The position numbers and the translations under genes are program-made. Below, in pieces: positions 31,977-44,212 of a stretch of DNA of 64,000 bases. The stretch's first letter is position 1. The number at the start of each line of letters is the position of its first letter. Below the pieces are notes generated by a model that was not told where the DNA came from, did not search any database, and was given only the letters and a program-made list of their open reading frames with translations. The stretch is from Tanypteryx hageni. Its lineage: Eukaryota > Arthropoda > Insecta > Odonata > Petaluridae. The stretch spans positions 187,878,564 through 187,942,563 of the forward strand of contig CM054112.1 in the NCBI GenBank assembly GCA_028673005.1, written 5' to 3'.

Positions 31977-34900
31977 CTGTGGCCTCCTCCAGGCGTCGAC
32001 GTAACCGCGGCTGGCTTCCTCCTCGTCGCACTCCGTGGAATCCGGACCGCAATAACGCAGGACAAGGAAAAGACGGAACGGAAGGCTGACAGGACCAGGC
32101 GCCAATCCAGTCTTGGGGTCGCGCGATTCTCTTGCAGCGGAGGGATTCCGCGCAATATCTGGAATCGACTCTCTCGCCGCGCGCTTCCTCCTTCCTCCCC
32201 AAAGATGCCCTCTCCATTTATCTGATCCAACGTTCTTTTCGACACCCGCTTCCGACGCCGTGAGACTTCCATGTCCCTCCTTGCTTCCTCTTCCCACCGA
32301 TCCGATCTCCGTCCGTTTCGAAGCCTCCCTTTTCATCGCCACGTGGTATGGTTTATCGGGTGCCACCCAAAACCTTTCCGCTTCGTCGTCGTGGATGTCG
32401 AATTTGGTGACCCTCTCTTTCCTAACCCTCGATCGAATCTTGGTCAAAGTCGCGAGGTCAGGAATGGCGGCTTCTCTTTCCTCGGTCTTTTTAGGAACGT
32501 AGTTATCCGATTCCTGGTTTCTTGCATGAGGAACGCGGTAGCTTATCGAGAAAGACGCGTGACTCGCTTCGCCCTTCCGTCTCCTCCCTGTCTCCTCTCT
32601 CTCGTTCGCCTCCCAAGAATGACCACTCGCTTCTTCTCTCTCCCCTTTTTTCCTCCTCCTCTTCCCGACTTCTTTCGAGTTAACTCCGGGAAATTCCGAT
32701 CCTTCTTCTTCCTTTTCTGATACATTTTTATCCTCCGCTTCCATTCCTACAAATTCATCACTTTGCAGGTCGAAAGAGTGACCTTTCTCGACATCCTTCT
32801 CCAGCTCCACGAAGTTGTTGTCGATGTCTTCCTTAAAGGGCTCCGTGATTCCTTCCACGTCCGAATTCTCTAACCTCCCGGTGGCTTCTCTCCTTCTTCT
32901 CCCGCTAACCTTTCCCACTCCGCACGGTATCTCCACTAGAACCTTGACCGTGCTTTCGAAGGTTCCGAACGTCATGTTCTGAAGTAAGTCGCCTTTCGAA
33001 GTCGAAGTGGGCGTTGAGAAAGGCGTCGCGACCGTCGGAATCGAAGACAGGATGTTCAGCGTGAACCTCGCCGTGGGCCAGGACACCAAGACGTTCTCTT
33101 CTGCCAATATGTGTCTGGTGGTCGAGTCGCAGTTTCCCTTGCATCCCTTTGACGCCTCCCTCGACACCCTGCCTTCAAGAATTCGGCCGGATGCAGCCCT
33201 ACCATCCGTCGCGTTTCCCTCATTCTCTCCCTCTGCATTATCTATTTCGCTTGTTCCTATTTCTGACGAGTTATGAGGAGCGGCCTCCGGCCGCGTCGAA
33301 TCTTGCCCGATAACCTCACCTACGGATGCATCTTTCGAAGGTTTGCCGGTTTCCCCGTCCGCCTCTTCCCTGGCTTCTTCCCCCCTCTTCATACCCGTCT
33401 TCTTCTTTTCGCAGTCGGCGTCGTTCTCTTTCTCCTTCCTCTCCCCTTTCGCCTCCACGCAGCGTTTTCTGTCTCTTAAAATTTCCCTTTGATTTTCCGG
33501 TTCCCCGGCAGCGTCTCTCTTTGCTCTCTTGCTCCCGTTCCACGCTTTATTCTCAAAGTACGTCTTAAAACCACTCGCGACTCCTACGGGAACCTCCTTC
33601 TCCGAGTGCGACGCTCCCGATGCACCCTCCTCCTCGCATTCCTCTCTCATCCTCCCTTTTCTCTCCTCTTTCCGATCCGCGATACTCTCCCCGGACCCTC
33701 TTGGCCTGCCCTCTCCCGCCGCATCGTCCCCTCTCCCCCCCTCCTCCCCCCATTGTCCTTCCCGCGGCGCCTCCTCGTAATCCGATCCCCGTCGATGGTC
33801 CGCTCTTCTCTTCCCGCCCACTCCGCCTCCGTCACCTCGAGGACCTCTCACGCGTTCATCCCGAGAGCCATCGGTAGTCTTTTGTGTCTGCACGGCGGGT
33901 CCACTCGAGGTCCCGTCCGCCGGAGAGCTCGAGGGATCACCGTAGTCTTTCGAGGAGGCCACTCTCGCTCTTTCCTCGAGGACCTCCCTTCCCTTTCCCT
34001 GCCCCGCCTCTCTCTTCCGCCTCTTCGCGGAGGGCGATCTCCCGCCTCCCGTGCTTCTCGCGGATTTCGGAAGTGTTTTCCCCTCTTCCGCCGTCCCTAC
34101 GGACGGATTCCGCGGATCCGCGACGTACTTCTCGCTCCACTTGAACCTATTCTCGAGGGTCTCCACGATCTTTCCGAACATGTGGTCGGTGTTCGCACTC
34201 GCCGCTCCCCCGTCTTTGATTTTTTCCGCGTCTAGACCGGGTTTATCTTCATCGCCTTTGGCGTCTGTCTTTTTCGTCGCCGACGCGGGGTTATCGGTGG
34301 TGTATTTCGTCTCTTCGGCACGCGCGTCCTCTCCCGCGTTCGCCTCGCTCGTCGCTTCTTCGTCGCCCTCGTTCATTTCATTGGGTTTTTTCATCTGGTT
34401 CTCCGGTGCGCCGGCGTCCGTTTCTTTATCTCGAGTGGAATTCTTCTTGCTCTCGAAAGGTCCTCTTTGCGTAGAGCACTCATCTTCGATTCCGGGACGC
34501 GTTGGGGCCTCGTTCACTTCTCCGTGGGAAGAGGTGGCCCTTTGGGGCCTCTGGGTTCCCGGACCGGCGACCATCCTCCCCGTCCCCACCAACCTCACGA
34601 CGTAGAGGCCCCCGTGCGTGAAGTGGGAGGCGGGGAACGTCAGCGCGAGGGTGGAGTGGGGCGAGGAGGGACCGCGGTGGGAGGGCGCGGGGGCTGGCTC
34701 GGGGAGGTGCCACCCCCGGGAGACGAGGGCGGACTCCAGTATCAGTCCCCTCCTCCTCCCTTCCTCCTCCGGCCCCTCCTTCCCTCCTCCCTCTCGGGTC
34801 TCCCCCTCCTTTCCAGCGCCTCCCTTCCCTCCCCCTCCTTCGGGCTCGCCCCCTCCTTGACGCTGCTCTCCCTCGTGTCCGCCCCTCTCCCTTCCCGCCA

Positions 34901-35539
34901 CCACGCCCCTTCCATTCCAGCTCTTCCACCAGATCTTCCCCTCAGTCTTTTGCCTCCCTACGCCCCCTTTTACCTCCTCTCCCCCCGTCCACTTTCCGCT
35001 GCGATTATCCTCCCTCCACCTCCCCTCTCCGCCAACCTCCTTCCCCTCCACCTTTACCACGTTCTCCTTCTCCCCTTTGGGCCTGACCCCACCCGCCACC
35101 CACCCGTACCTCTTCGAACCCGCCTTCTTCTCGTGTCTCCCTTTGCCCTTCAATTCCACGCTGTTCCACCCTCCTATCTCCCTCCTCCCGATGTCACCCT
35201 CCTCGCCTCCCCTCTCCCTCCTCCATCTCGCGGCTCTCTCCTCTTCCTCGTCCCTCGCCCTCTCCTCCTCTTCCTTCCTCCTCCTCATGCTCTCATCTCC
35301 CAGTTCCATGTCCACCAGCTCTATCCATAGTTCTCCGTCTCTTCGTACTCTCCCGCCAACGGAGGCGGTGGCGCCCTCTTCTCTTGCTGCTTCTCCTTGT
35401 CCCCGCTGGGGTGTATCGGGCGCATCGAGCGGCTGGCCGCCTCCTGGCGGCGGAAGGTCCAACTCCACTCGTAGGTCGTCTCCGGATAAGGCGACCAGCT
35501 GGCCAGGAGGTGGGACGCGGATCCGGTAAGGGATTGCAC
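31977..35539 (-). CDS. Giant central exon: ectodomain with long charged inserts
   Basis: The exon opens after TTTTAAG at 35539 and ends at donor CCACAG|GTCAGACC at 31977, phase 0. The first about 25 residues (VQSLTGSASHLLASWSPYPE, then TTYEWSWTF) are in one frame. From about 35468 to the donor a different frame is open for about 1,160 codons. That second frame is the one matching the next exon. Ordered, beta-strand-like islands include LILESALVSRGWHLPEP (near 34750), STLALTFPASHFTHGGLYVV (near 34640-34580), VLVSWPTARFTLNIL (near 33090), STVKVLVEIPCGVG (near 32950) and LPFRLFLVLRYCGP (near 32070). Between them are very long Glu/Lys/Arg/Gly/Ser low-complexity runs. The exon is very GC- and purine-rich on the coding strand. 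I take the islands as one or two extracellular beta-sandwich domains with expanded loops; this is inference. Confidence 0.78.
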
Positions 35540-36189
35540 CTTAAAATGAATGCGATGTTGAAAAATTCAGTCGTCCGCAGAATTGTACAGAAAAGGTCAT
35601 CTTAAGCAAATTGAGGGAAAACTGAACTAAGGAGTTGCGCATATATGTTTTTATTAAAAAAAGGTTTTTGCTGCTCTATGAAAACAAAATGAAATATGCG
35701 CCAAAAATTAATATACATACTTAAAAAATTACTGAGTCTTAACTATTTCGATTATCACTTACTTCCTTTGTCTTGCTTGAGAAGAAGGATATTTCCATTT
35801 AAATACCTGCTAATAATTATGGGCAAAACCGTTCATCTTCATCAGAATAACGGTTAAAAAGATCATTTCCATTCTCCTAAGATGTGCAGACAAGATAATG
35901 ACTAAAAATAAAAATTACCACATCCAGGATGTTGATAAGTTTTAAACATTGTATTATTTGGATGAGAAGTGCGACATTGCCTTTTATTTATTTTTTAAAT
36001 ACAAGTTTAGGGCACCCATTTAGATTTTCATGGGTACAATATTTTACTGTAACCGTTTAGTAATATATTTAGTCGTTAATGTCGGGTAAAGTTGATTTTA
36101 TAAGAGAAATAATGTGTTGTTATCTCATTTAAAAATGCGAGAAGTGGTTCGATAAATAATAAAGTAGATAAAGATATCGAGTTAGGTAT

Positions 36190-36262
36190 TACTACTGTGT
36201 GGTAGAGGGTGGCTCTCAATGCAAGTGTCGCGGATTCGAATTTTGCCAAGAGTATATGCCCG
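36190..36262 (+). mobile_element. tRNA-derived SINE head
   Basis: A-box-like TGGTAGAGGGTGGCTCTCAA is followed by B-box GCGGATTCGAATTTTGCC at tRNA-like spacing and then AAGAGTATATGCCCGTCATA. It cannot be a working tRNA because the acceptor stem does not pair. It is best read as the head of a tRNA-derived SINE. Confidence 0.5.
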
Positions 36263-37204
36263 TCATAGAACCTATAATAACATATGAAATTGGGAAAACC
36301 AGTTGGTGTTGCATAAATTGTTATTTTATTATTATTAAAAATACAATAATTTTCATTTCATTAATCACTGATCGTGAGGAATAAATGCCGAGGAACATGA
36401 GGGTATAATTGAAAATGGCTTGCGTGACAATCGATGTAAACCTTTGTAAATATTATAAAGACTATAACTTAGATGTCCAACCTTGAAGTGTCTTTATTCG
36501 TATTTGAACTTCGGCGAATTTCACGAGGATGCTACTTTCATTTGAAAGATTATCGGAATATTTTCTTATTATGGTCATAGTACTTACATAATCAAGGTTT
36601 GATTGAAATAAAACGTGGACAGTTAACACTGCAAGTATTTATAACGTAATTCAACTTAAAAAAACAAGAGTAGGAAATATTTTTTCTTTTTTATTAGAAA
36701 TGACAAAGCTATGAAGTATATCGACCGAATACGTGCCAACAGAATTATTTTACTAAGGAAATTTTATTTATTTATTTAAAATCAAAACAAAAGAGCTCTT
36801 CGTTCAACTTCAACGGCATCCATAATGCACCGATGCATCCTTCAGCATAAATTCTCTCGGGCGAAAGACCAATCGAGGTCTACGTACGTGAGTCAATTTT
36901 TCTTTTTCTGGCAATCTCCGCGCATTAAATACAAAAAAAACAGAATTCCGATTCAATACGTCACAAAATGGTCAGTCGTTCTGATTTTGCGTTAGAGTTC
37001 GTTTAAATGGAGTGCCCTCTATGAAGTGCAACGGCCACGCATTACGTGAGGCACGCGTATATCGGGCAGAGTTCCAAAAAAACCATACAGAGAGAGCGAG
37101 AGAGAAGGGCGAGTGCCGCGCTGTCTGGCGGACATGGGCTGTCTTTTGTTCTCCCCCTCCATCCCACCCAGACCCATCACTCCCTCATCCGAGCCCCCAG
37201 AAAT

Positions 37205-37345
37205 GGGGAGAGAAGGGAGGGAGTGGAGGGAGGATTGAGAGCTATATAGGGCGGAGGAGAGAGGGAGAACAAGATGGGAGAGAGGGAGTGGAAGGGGGAT
37301 TGAGAGTTATATAGGGCGGAGGAGAGAGGGAGAACAAGATGGGAC
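37205..37345 (+). repeat. Tandem duplication, 65-bp unit
   Basis: Two near-identical copies of a unit containing GGATTGAGAGCTATATAGGG and CGGAGGAGAGAGGGAGAACA (starting near 37233 and 37298) lie in a GA-rich tract. The copies differ at very few positions, so the duplication is recent. Each copy carries a TATATAG-GGCGG word. Confidence 0.85.
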
Positions 37346-40300
37346 AGAGGGGGAGGATTTTTATTTCGTTCGGGGCCTGGTATAAAGGGCGGCAACATCG
37401 CCCGCGCTCGCAAATGCAAAAAAAACATCCATCTCCCCCCTCCTCTCCAGGTTTAATTCTCCTTTCTACCGCCAGGAGGAAAGAGAGAGAAAAAAACCCT
37501 TATTTGGCGCGGCAGTTCGGATTTTCGGCAGAAAAGGGGACACTTCAATGGAGGCCAACAACCTTCCGAAAAGCTCCTTGAACTGGATAAAGAAATATTA
37601 TTTTCTCGAAAAACGTTAGTGAACTTTCTCGGCAAAAAACGATAGTGAAAACAATAAGAATAAACAAGCGGTAGAACTTCGGACACGTACGTTGGATGTT
37701 CATGCAGAGAGAGGGAGTGTTAAGATCGCAAGTCGTGGAAACAGGGAGATAATGTTTCCTAAAGGGATGAGAATGAGATTAGGAACAGGGAGAGAGGTGG
37801 ACTAGAGGGTTTCTTTTTTAAATACTCTATTGAAGTTTATTTTCTTAAAAAAATAAACTGTTTTTTAAAACCGGAATACTCGTCGCTAATTGGTGCAGGG
37901 ATAATCCCGTCCTCGGCCCTCATAGTCTTAGTTGGGATATCGCGGCTTTTGTGTTCGCGAGGAGAGAGGAGGGATTAGGATTAAGGGGCTTATAGTTCGG
38001 GAAGTCGGCAAGTGTTCTCGCGTTTCCTTCAAGCCCATAATGCGAACCCGCGGAGTAACTAAGCCAATTAAGTCCTTTCTACGCCCGGGGTTCGTATTTC
38101 GTGGTATTTCCTTGTCGCCCAGAGGGCTAAAGCTTCCAAAATAAAAGATTCAAGAAGGGCCATTCTTCAACTTAAGTTGTAGACGGGGTTTTACGAAATT
38201 ACGGAGCCCTTTTCACTCGATTAAGGAACGTTAAATGAGGCTGAATTCACGCGCGAATGGTCGCGGCTGATTTTATTTAAGCGGAAAAGAGTTCCGAAAA
38301 GAATTTCACGAGCTTCAAAACAGTACACTATCGAGTGCATCTCATGATTAATTTGCGACCGAAAACTTCTGCGACGAATCATATTATATCCCAATTTGTT
38401 CGACTAAAACTTCTTACTCCCGTCATCACGAGGTTCCGTTTCCGAAACTGGAACATAAATATGTTCTGACAAAATCCAAAAACTAATAACTTTTCGGGTG
38501 AGAAATTTCAGAAATGAGGAAATCGATATTTCATTGTGACCAGCGAGATATATCAATTCTGGATTTATTATTATGTAGTACAAACAATTCCGAATTAAAA
38601 CGGGTAGTAAGTTGTTATTTTCCTCGGGATCAAATTCACTTAACAAGATTAATGCGTCATTAGTTCACAAGCCGGTCGATTCGATCGCTAGCGTCGTGTA
38701 TCCGCTTTGTTGAACCGCGATAAATACGGGCGCACAAAAAAGTGGACAATCGTTGAAGCAACGTGCAATATGAGCTAATAATTGAATCCTTATTTTCGTA
38801 CAAAGGGTATTTAAAATGAGAGTGCGGTTACGGTTGGATCGAACCATAACGCTGTACTCAGGGTTTTAAAAGGTCACGAGTCTGCGCAAGGTTACGAGAC
38901 ATAAGAGGCCGTTACCCTCTCCACGACGGGCTGCGCTTTCGAATCCGTTGAAAGACTCAAATACGAAAGCAAAATTAATACCTCTTGCGTGACGTTTAGC
39001 ATTACAAGAAACCGACTCTTAAGTATGAAATTCGTTCGAACGACTGTTTCGTATAGACGATTCGGCTTGTGCCTAGTATAAAAAGGAAAATAAAAACCAA
39101 TTCCTATGAATGAATTTTCCTTCGACATATTAATTTTTAATGCTGATAATTCCACAGAACGTTTTTAAAAAATCCATCAAAACAATTCGCCGAAGGAAGA
39201 GATTCGACCTCTTATTTCAATGAGTCCTCACATTCTAATATTAACTAATATCTCTCAACCCAATTAGCAAAATTTCCAGTCGATTTGAAGTTAAAATATA
39301 TCTCCTGCTAGTCGCAATATGAAAACATGTAATCTGCGCCAAAGATGGAAAACCACGCGATTCAGGGTTTCATTACCATTTATTCCAAAAAATATTTGCG
39401 TTGATAAATATACTGGAATACCTCACGCCCCTGAATGAGCCACGCACCCCTTCTTTTTGAGGAAGCCAAATGTAAATAATTTTATTAAATTTTCCTTTTT
39501 ATCAGATCAATTATAATCCATTTCTTCCTTCACAGTATCTTTCTCCATTAGATATTCTCTTTTATGTTATAAATTCTATAGTTTCCGCCGCATTTCCTTC
39601 GCAACGGAGATCGTCTTCTTGATAAAGAAAATAAATAATGGTTTGAAATTCTCGCAGGAGACACGCATCCCGATTATCAAAAGATTTTTTTCAAAAAAGG
39701 CGCACGGGTCATTCGAATAAAAACAGTAATTTCCATGTACACATTTAGCGATAGTGGAAAACAATATATATCATAAAATAGGATGTTTAAAAAGCGAGGA
39801 CATTTCCATTGTTGGCATCAAAAGCATGTATCGTCATGGCAACACCAGAAATATCAACATTATATATAAACGCGTGTAAATAAAAGAATATCATCTTAAA
39901 TGACTTCACGGATTCTAAAATGAGAATGTGAATTCTTTAATTTTTGAGTCTCTAAGCAATAGCCTGATCTTTTGCATTTACATGTCCTTTTCCAACGAAT
40001 CCGGTACAAAACTAGATTTCTGAAACATTAGCTGAAAATTAAACGCAAATTTTTCTTCATAAATAAAAGGGCTATTTTATTTCAAATCCGTATAGTTGAG
40101 AACCTTCGAAGCCTACTGTACTCATGCATATCGGTTTTAAAACCGGCTTCATCGCATTAGGCGAGATGAGAGGTTTTAATCCCTCCCAGAACATTTCCTT
40201 TACTGTCCGTTTTCGCTGATATTAACATATTCAATGTACATTATGGAGTATTGGGAAAGAGAATACAATAAATTGTATCTCGTCGTGAAAAATCCTTTAA

Positions 40301-41479
40301 AATCACGTAAAATTCGATGATCGCTTTTCGGCAATTAATTTCAAAATACGAACGACAAAGACACTCGCCAGAATGTGGTGAAAGAAAGCGGAAGATTACA
40401 TCTCTGTGCCCAACAGAATCCCGAGAATCTGACAAACTGTTTCTACTTATTACATTACACAATTACAATTTTTACATATTATGCCCTAGAGGCTCTCGTT
40501 TATTCGACTGGCGAGCCCTCCAATTAAAATTCCCCGAGTGCGCGAAAGCTTTTGTTTTATTTTAGATCCCTCCTATAAATTTCTGAAACATATCGAGGAC
40601 GCGATCATCGAAACCCGTCTTTCAGGAGACCTCCTTCCCGCGTTAGAAACAGAGACGAAAATATTTAGGATTAGGTGATAAAGAGGGAGAGAGCGAGAGG
40701 ATAACCTGGAGTAGACTAGGAAATCGTACATTTCCCTCTGCTTCTGTCACTGGATACTCTCGTCCCAACGTTGCATGTTTAAGTCTCATAGGGAGCGGAA
40801 AACATATAAAGTAGAGAGAAAGTTGGAGGGAATGGGAGGAAGTTTATCGCCTTGGTGACAGACTAGACTCTCACGGCACTGGTTTATTTCCAGTGTGCGA
40901 GGGGTGGGAAAGGGGGGATTGGGGTGGTTTGTTTGGCTTCTGTGTCGGCGGGCAGCAGAGTGCCCACTCTCCGTGGGGGTCGAGGGGTCGTTCGCGGGTC
41001 TCCACGTCTTTGTGCTCGTAAAAGAACATTAATGTCTCGGTCATTAATAAAGGAACGGCAAATTGCATGGAGTGCTCGTAACGTAAAAGAGTGATCGAAA
41101 TCGCGTAAACGTACGATGCTTGCTAAAGGGGATTACGACAATTTCCCGCTGTGAGCCGTCTGGTTGTACGTCGTTTATACAATATATAAAGGGTCCAAGA
41201 AATTAAAATTGCAATATATGCATACGTTGTCACTATAATTATATATCACTTTAGTCGTACATTTACTTTCATGTTAATTATTATTTATGTAAGTTAATTT
41301 CATTATGCCACCCTATATGAGATCTAAATAATGAGTGGAGACTACGGCGAAGATGATTTATGAAAGGCATAGGAGATGATTAATGAACGAACTAGTTTAC
41401 TTATACTGAATGTATTTTCGAAATATACACCAAATACATTCAGTGATAAATTAGGTCATAAAATGTTTTTTCTGTTTTG

Positions 41480-41770
41480 ACAGCCTGCTAAAAGGGGGCG
41501 GGGTCGTCCTACATTCAGGGTCGTCTTGGATTCGGGTAAATACGGTATTTCATTTTTTGCTTATTGTTGACATTGTTTGTCTTATGCACTATTTTATCGT
41601 GTGTATTTTGGGGCAAAAATGGTAAAAATGTAACAAAATGCCCGCCAGGAAGGTAACTCCAACTTTTATATCAATGGAAAAATAGGTTTCGCTATAGGTC
41701 GTTTCGTTGTACGTCGCAGTTTTCAGAAACGCATCTCCGACGTATAGCAGGGAATCGCTGTACCATGACC
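41480..41770. repeat. Possible degraded DNA-transposon sequence
   Basis: AGGGTCGTCTTGGATTCGGG (near 41518) plus TAAATACGGTA, and GTCGTTTCGTTGTACGTCGC with CGACGTATAGCAGGGAATCG (41698-41755), have the look of decayed pogo/Tigger-like or related terminal sequence. A TTGTACGTCGTTTATAC word occurs at 41163-41179. No complete ends or target duplications were found. Confidence 0.3.
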
Positions 41771-42563
41771 TAGGTTAGCGTTATTTATCAGATCACACGC
41801 TGGGTAATTAAGGCAGACGGCACGCTTCGCGTTTTTCTATCCTACAACCATACGGGAAGAAGTTAAATTACCACCTTCTGGTATTATTTTCATGATCGGA
41901 ATGCTGGACGGTTGCCAGGGCCTCATGAAATTCCAAAAGGTCGAGAGTTGTTCTTGCGGCTCGTCGAACTATTTGAGTGTGTTTATCCGCAAAGAGGTGA
42001 CTGATACGATTTCATATGATGTGCGACGAGGAAGCGCGAGTGTAAAGTGGGTGTGATTCATCTCGTGGCGAATTTTGTCGTGAGATGTGTATCCGTGTAA
42101 AAAGTTTCATCTGAAAAGATTTGAAACTCTGCTTCTAATAAAATTTCAATATGGATAATATGCGTTTCGTTTTATTTTGCTTCATTTCCCGTGATGCGTA
42201 TTTTAGTGAAACCATTCGAGAATCACTGTAAAACCCATTCTTCGAAATCAGAATTAAGCCATTTATGCATGTCTGATTTATCTAAATGCAGTTATTCAAA
42301 AGAAGTACACTAAAGTGAAAACGATAAAGCGACGCTCATTGATTTTATTTAATTAAAACCGTTACGAGTTCTAACACAAGATGCCGAGATATTTTAGTTG
42401 AGAATTCTTATTCATGTTTATTTTATATACCCATTTATATCAGCACATCAGTTTTAATGCTAAATGTTTGGAGTCAAAACTTATTCTACTCGTATTTGAT
42501 TTCCTTGAATATAGAAAACTAAGTTGACACGGATCATCAGGTAAATTAACAAACAAATGACAT

Positions 42564-42640
42564 ATTAGTGTAACTGCCCGTCAAACATGGCGGGCTTGCA
42601 TTAATAAAGTATTAAATTAAAATTAAAAAATAATACACTT
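42564..42640 (-). mobile_element. Helitron-like 3' terminus
   Basis: The minus strand reads GCCCGCCATGTTTGACGGGC, then AGTTACACTAA followed by T. This is a hairpin (CCCG/CGGG core) about 11 nt before a canonical CTAA end and a T. It matches the termini at 10370, 25912 and 31903 in layout. The preceding AATTTAATACTTTATTAATG is shared with the 10370 copy. Confidence 0.6.
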
Positions 42641-43990
42641 ACTGTTCTCTCTTCCTCTCTCTCCCATTCTCCCTCTCACTCTCCACTCAAAAATGTAGCT
42701 CTCTCAGCGCGACCGAACTACAAAGCTCATTATTATTTAATATATATTTATGCCCTTTCCCTCCCTTACTTCTCCCCTCTCCTATTTTCAAAATCCTATG
42801 CATCGAACGAAAGCGTTTCATCGAAAATTTAACGCCGTTTTTTACGCGGTTCCGCAATCGTGATTTAGATCGGCGGCTCTCTCTCTCCGCCTCGATCCGG
42901 CTTTGCAGCTTCCATGGGTAAACGCGTTGTGATCACGGTTGCACTGCTTCGGAAGGAACCAGAGAGAGATCACGAGGCGCTCTGGAGAAATGGAATAATA
43001 TACGATCCGAGAACGTGATTTTCGACGCGGAATCGGTCGCATTTCTAGGGACCATTCTCGAGTTGCGGCACGAAAGCGTGTCCGGGAAACAAAAACGTGA
43101 GAAATAGACATACTGCTTCGCAAAATATCGTAGATCTACAGATTTAAATAAACATATAAATAACTAAATAAACAGATAAATAAATAAATACATACAAGTG
43201 GATAAATCTCCCCTAGCCTCGCCTCGTATTCCCTCGATTCTATTCCTTATCTCTTTTATGTTGTTCTCTACAACTCAAAATTTCACGTTGCTCTCGTACA
43301 ATACCGAGAATCGATTGACGAAAGACGAGACCATCAAGGCAATGTGTCAATGTCGAATTAATACCTCCTCTCCCTCGACAGAAAAGCGAACGCAGCGGAG
43401 GTTATTCTAAATGAAGAGAGACGTTAAAGATTTTTGATTTCTCTGGAGGAATATTCCTTATTTGGAAATTTTTTTATACCTACGAATGGTGGCTCATCCA
43501 AGATTCGAAATTTCTTTCCTTTCTAGCCCTCCGGCGATTTTCCGTAATATTCTCCATATGCTTCACTTTACAATTACCTTCCACACGGCGCCTTCCATAT
43601 ATTTTGCACTTTCCTCTACATTGAGATTTCAATCCACAAAACGACTTGTTATTGATTTGATAATAACATATGAATAATAGTAATAATGATAATAATAATA
43701 AATTATATGGTTCTCTCGAATACGTCTTTTAACTAATGCGAACAAAAATAAAGATGCAAACAAAAATTTCCTTTCAGGTGGCACTTGTTTTTAGAGACAC
43801 TCAAACTTATCAAGAGATGAATCACACCCACTGTTCACTCACGTTTCCACCTCTGTTTGGTATGAATCAGGAGCATATTCATCATCACTATCTCAATCTC
43901 TCTCTCCCTCCCTAGATCTCTTTTTTTCGGAAGAACACACACTCAAGTAATTCGACGAGCCACAAGAACAAGTCTCGACCTCTTGGAATT

Positions 43991-44212
43991 TTACAGCACC
44001 CTCCGGCAATCTCCTCGGACGCGGTATGTTCCTGGAGGGCACGGCTTTTCATTTACTTCGGCTATGTTTCGCGAAGGAGTTCTGATTATGAATTGTCTTC
44101 TGTTAAATCTTTCCGTCGCTATTTCGATGTTTTCCTCCTGTGCCGAGGCTTCGGAGGCGAGGGCCGCGAGCAGTCCCACGGCGAGAAAGATCGCCGTCGT
44201 CTTGGACCCCAT
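43991..44212 (-). CDS. Small secreted secapin-like peptide, 73 residues
   Basis: From ATG 44212 the product begins MGSKTTAIFLAVGLLAALAS followed by EASA-Q, a clear signal peptide with a likely cut after ASA. The mature part is about 49 residues and charged, with a dibasic site (FNRRQFII). It ends KPCPPGTYRVRGDCRRVL and TAA. The two cysteines nine residues apart, the PCPPG turn and the CR(R)V end match the C-terminal shape of secapin-type peptides of insects (hydrophobic strand, CPPGxxx...CRxx). Secapins occur in bee venom but also in non-venom tissue, where protease-inhibitor and antimicrobial roles are reported, so a venom role must not be assumed. The frame is open upstream to 44323, but the internal Met gives the signal peptide. 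It lies in the big intron of the large gene, same strand. A 185-codon ORF on the other strand is a shadow. Confidence 0.75.
   Translation of the reverse strand: MGSKTTAIFLAVGLLAALASEASAQEENIEIATERFNRRQFIIRTPSRNIAEVNEKPCPPGTYRVRGDCRRVL

Larger units (their letters stand above)
35540..43980. other. Large intron, distal part: mostly unique AT-rich sequence
   Basis: Apart from the SINE head at 36190, the 65-bp duplication at 37205 and repeat-like words at 41480-41770 and 42564-42640, I see no gene. The ORFs are short and have no family resemblance. Confidence 0.4.

Noticed and set aside
33489..34235. 248-codon ORF on the + strand
   Set aside because: Shadow of the giant minus-strand exon.
34467..35330. 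287-codon ORF on the + strand
   Set aside because: It is antisense to the GC-rich giant exon and consists of Pro/Leu/Ser low complexity; the minus strand has the splice sites and matching phases.
36190..36262. Functional tRNA gene
   Set aside because: A- and B-box-like words are present, but no acceptor stem forms, so it was called a SINE head.
42842..43123. 93-codon minus ORF considered as a gene
   Set aside because: Arg/Ser-rich, no signal peptide, domain or splice support.
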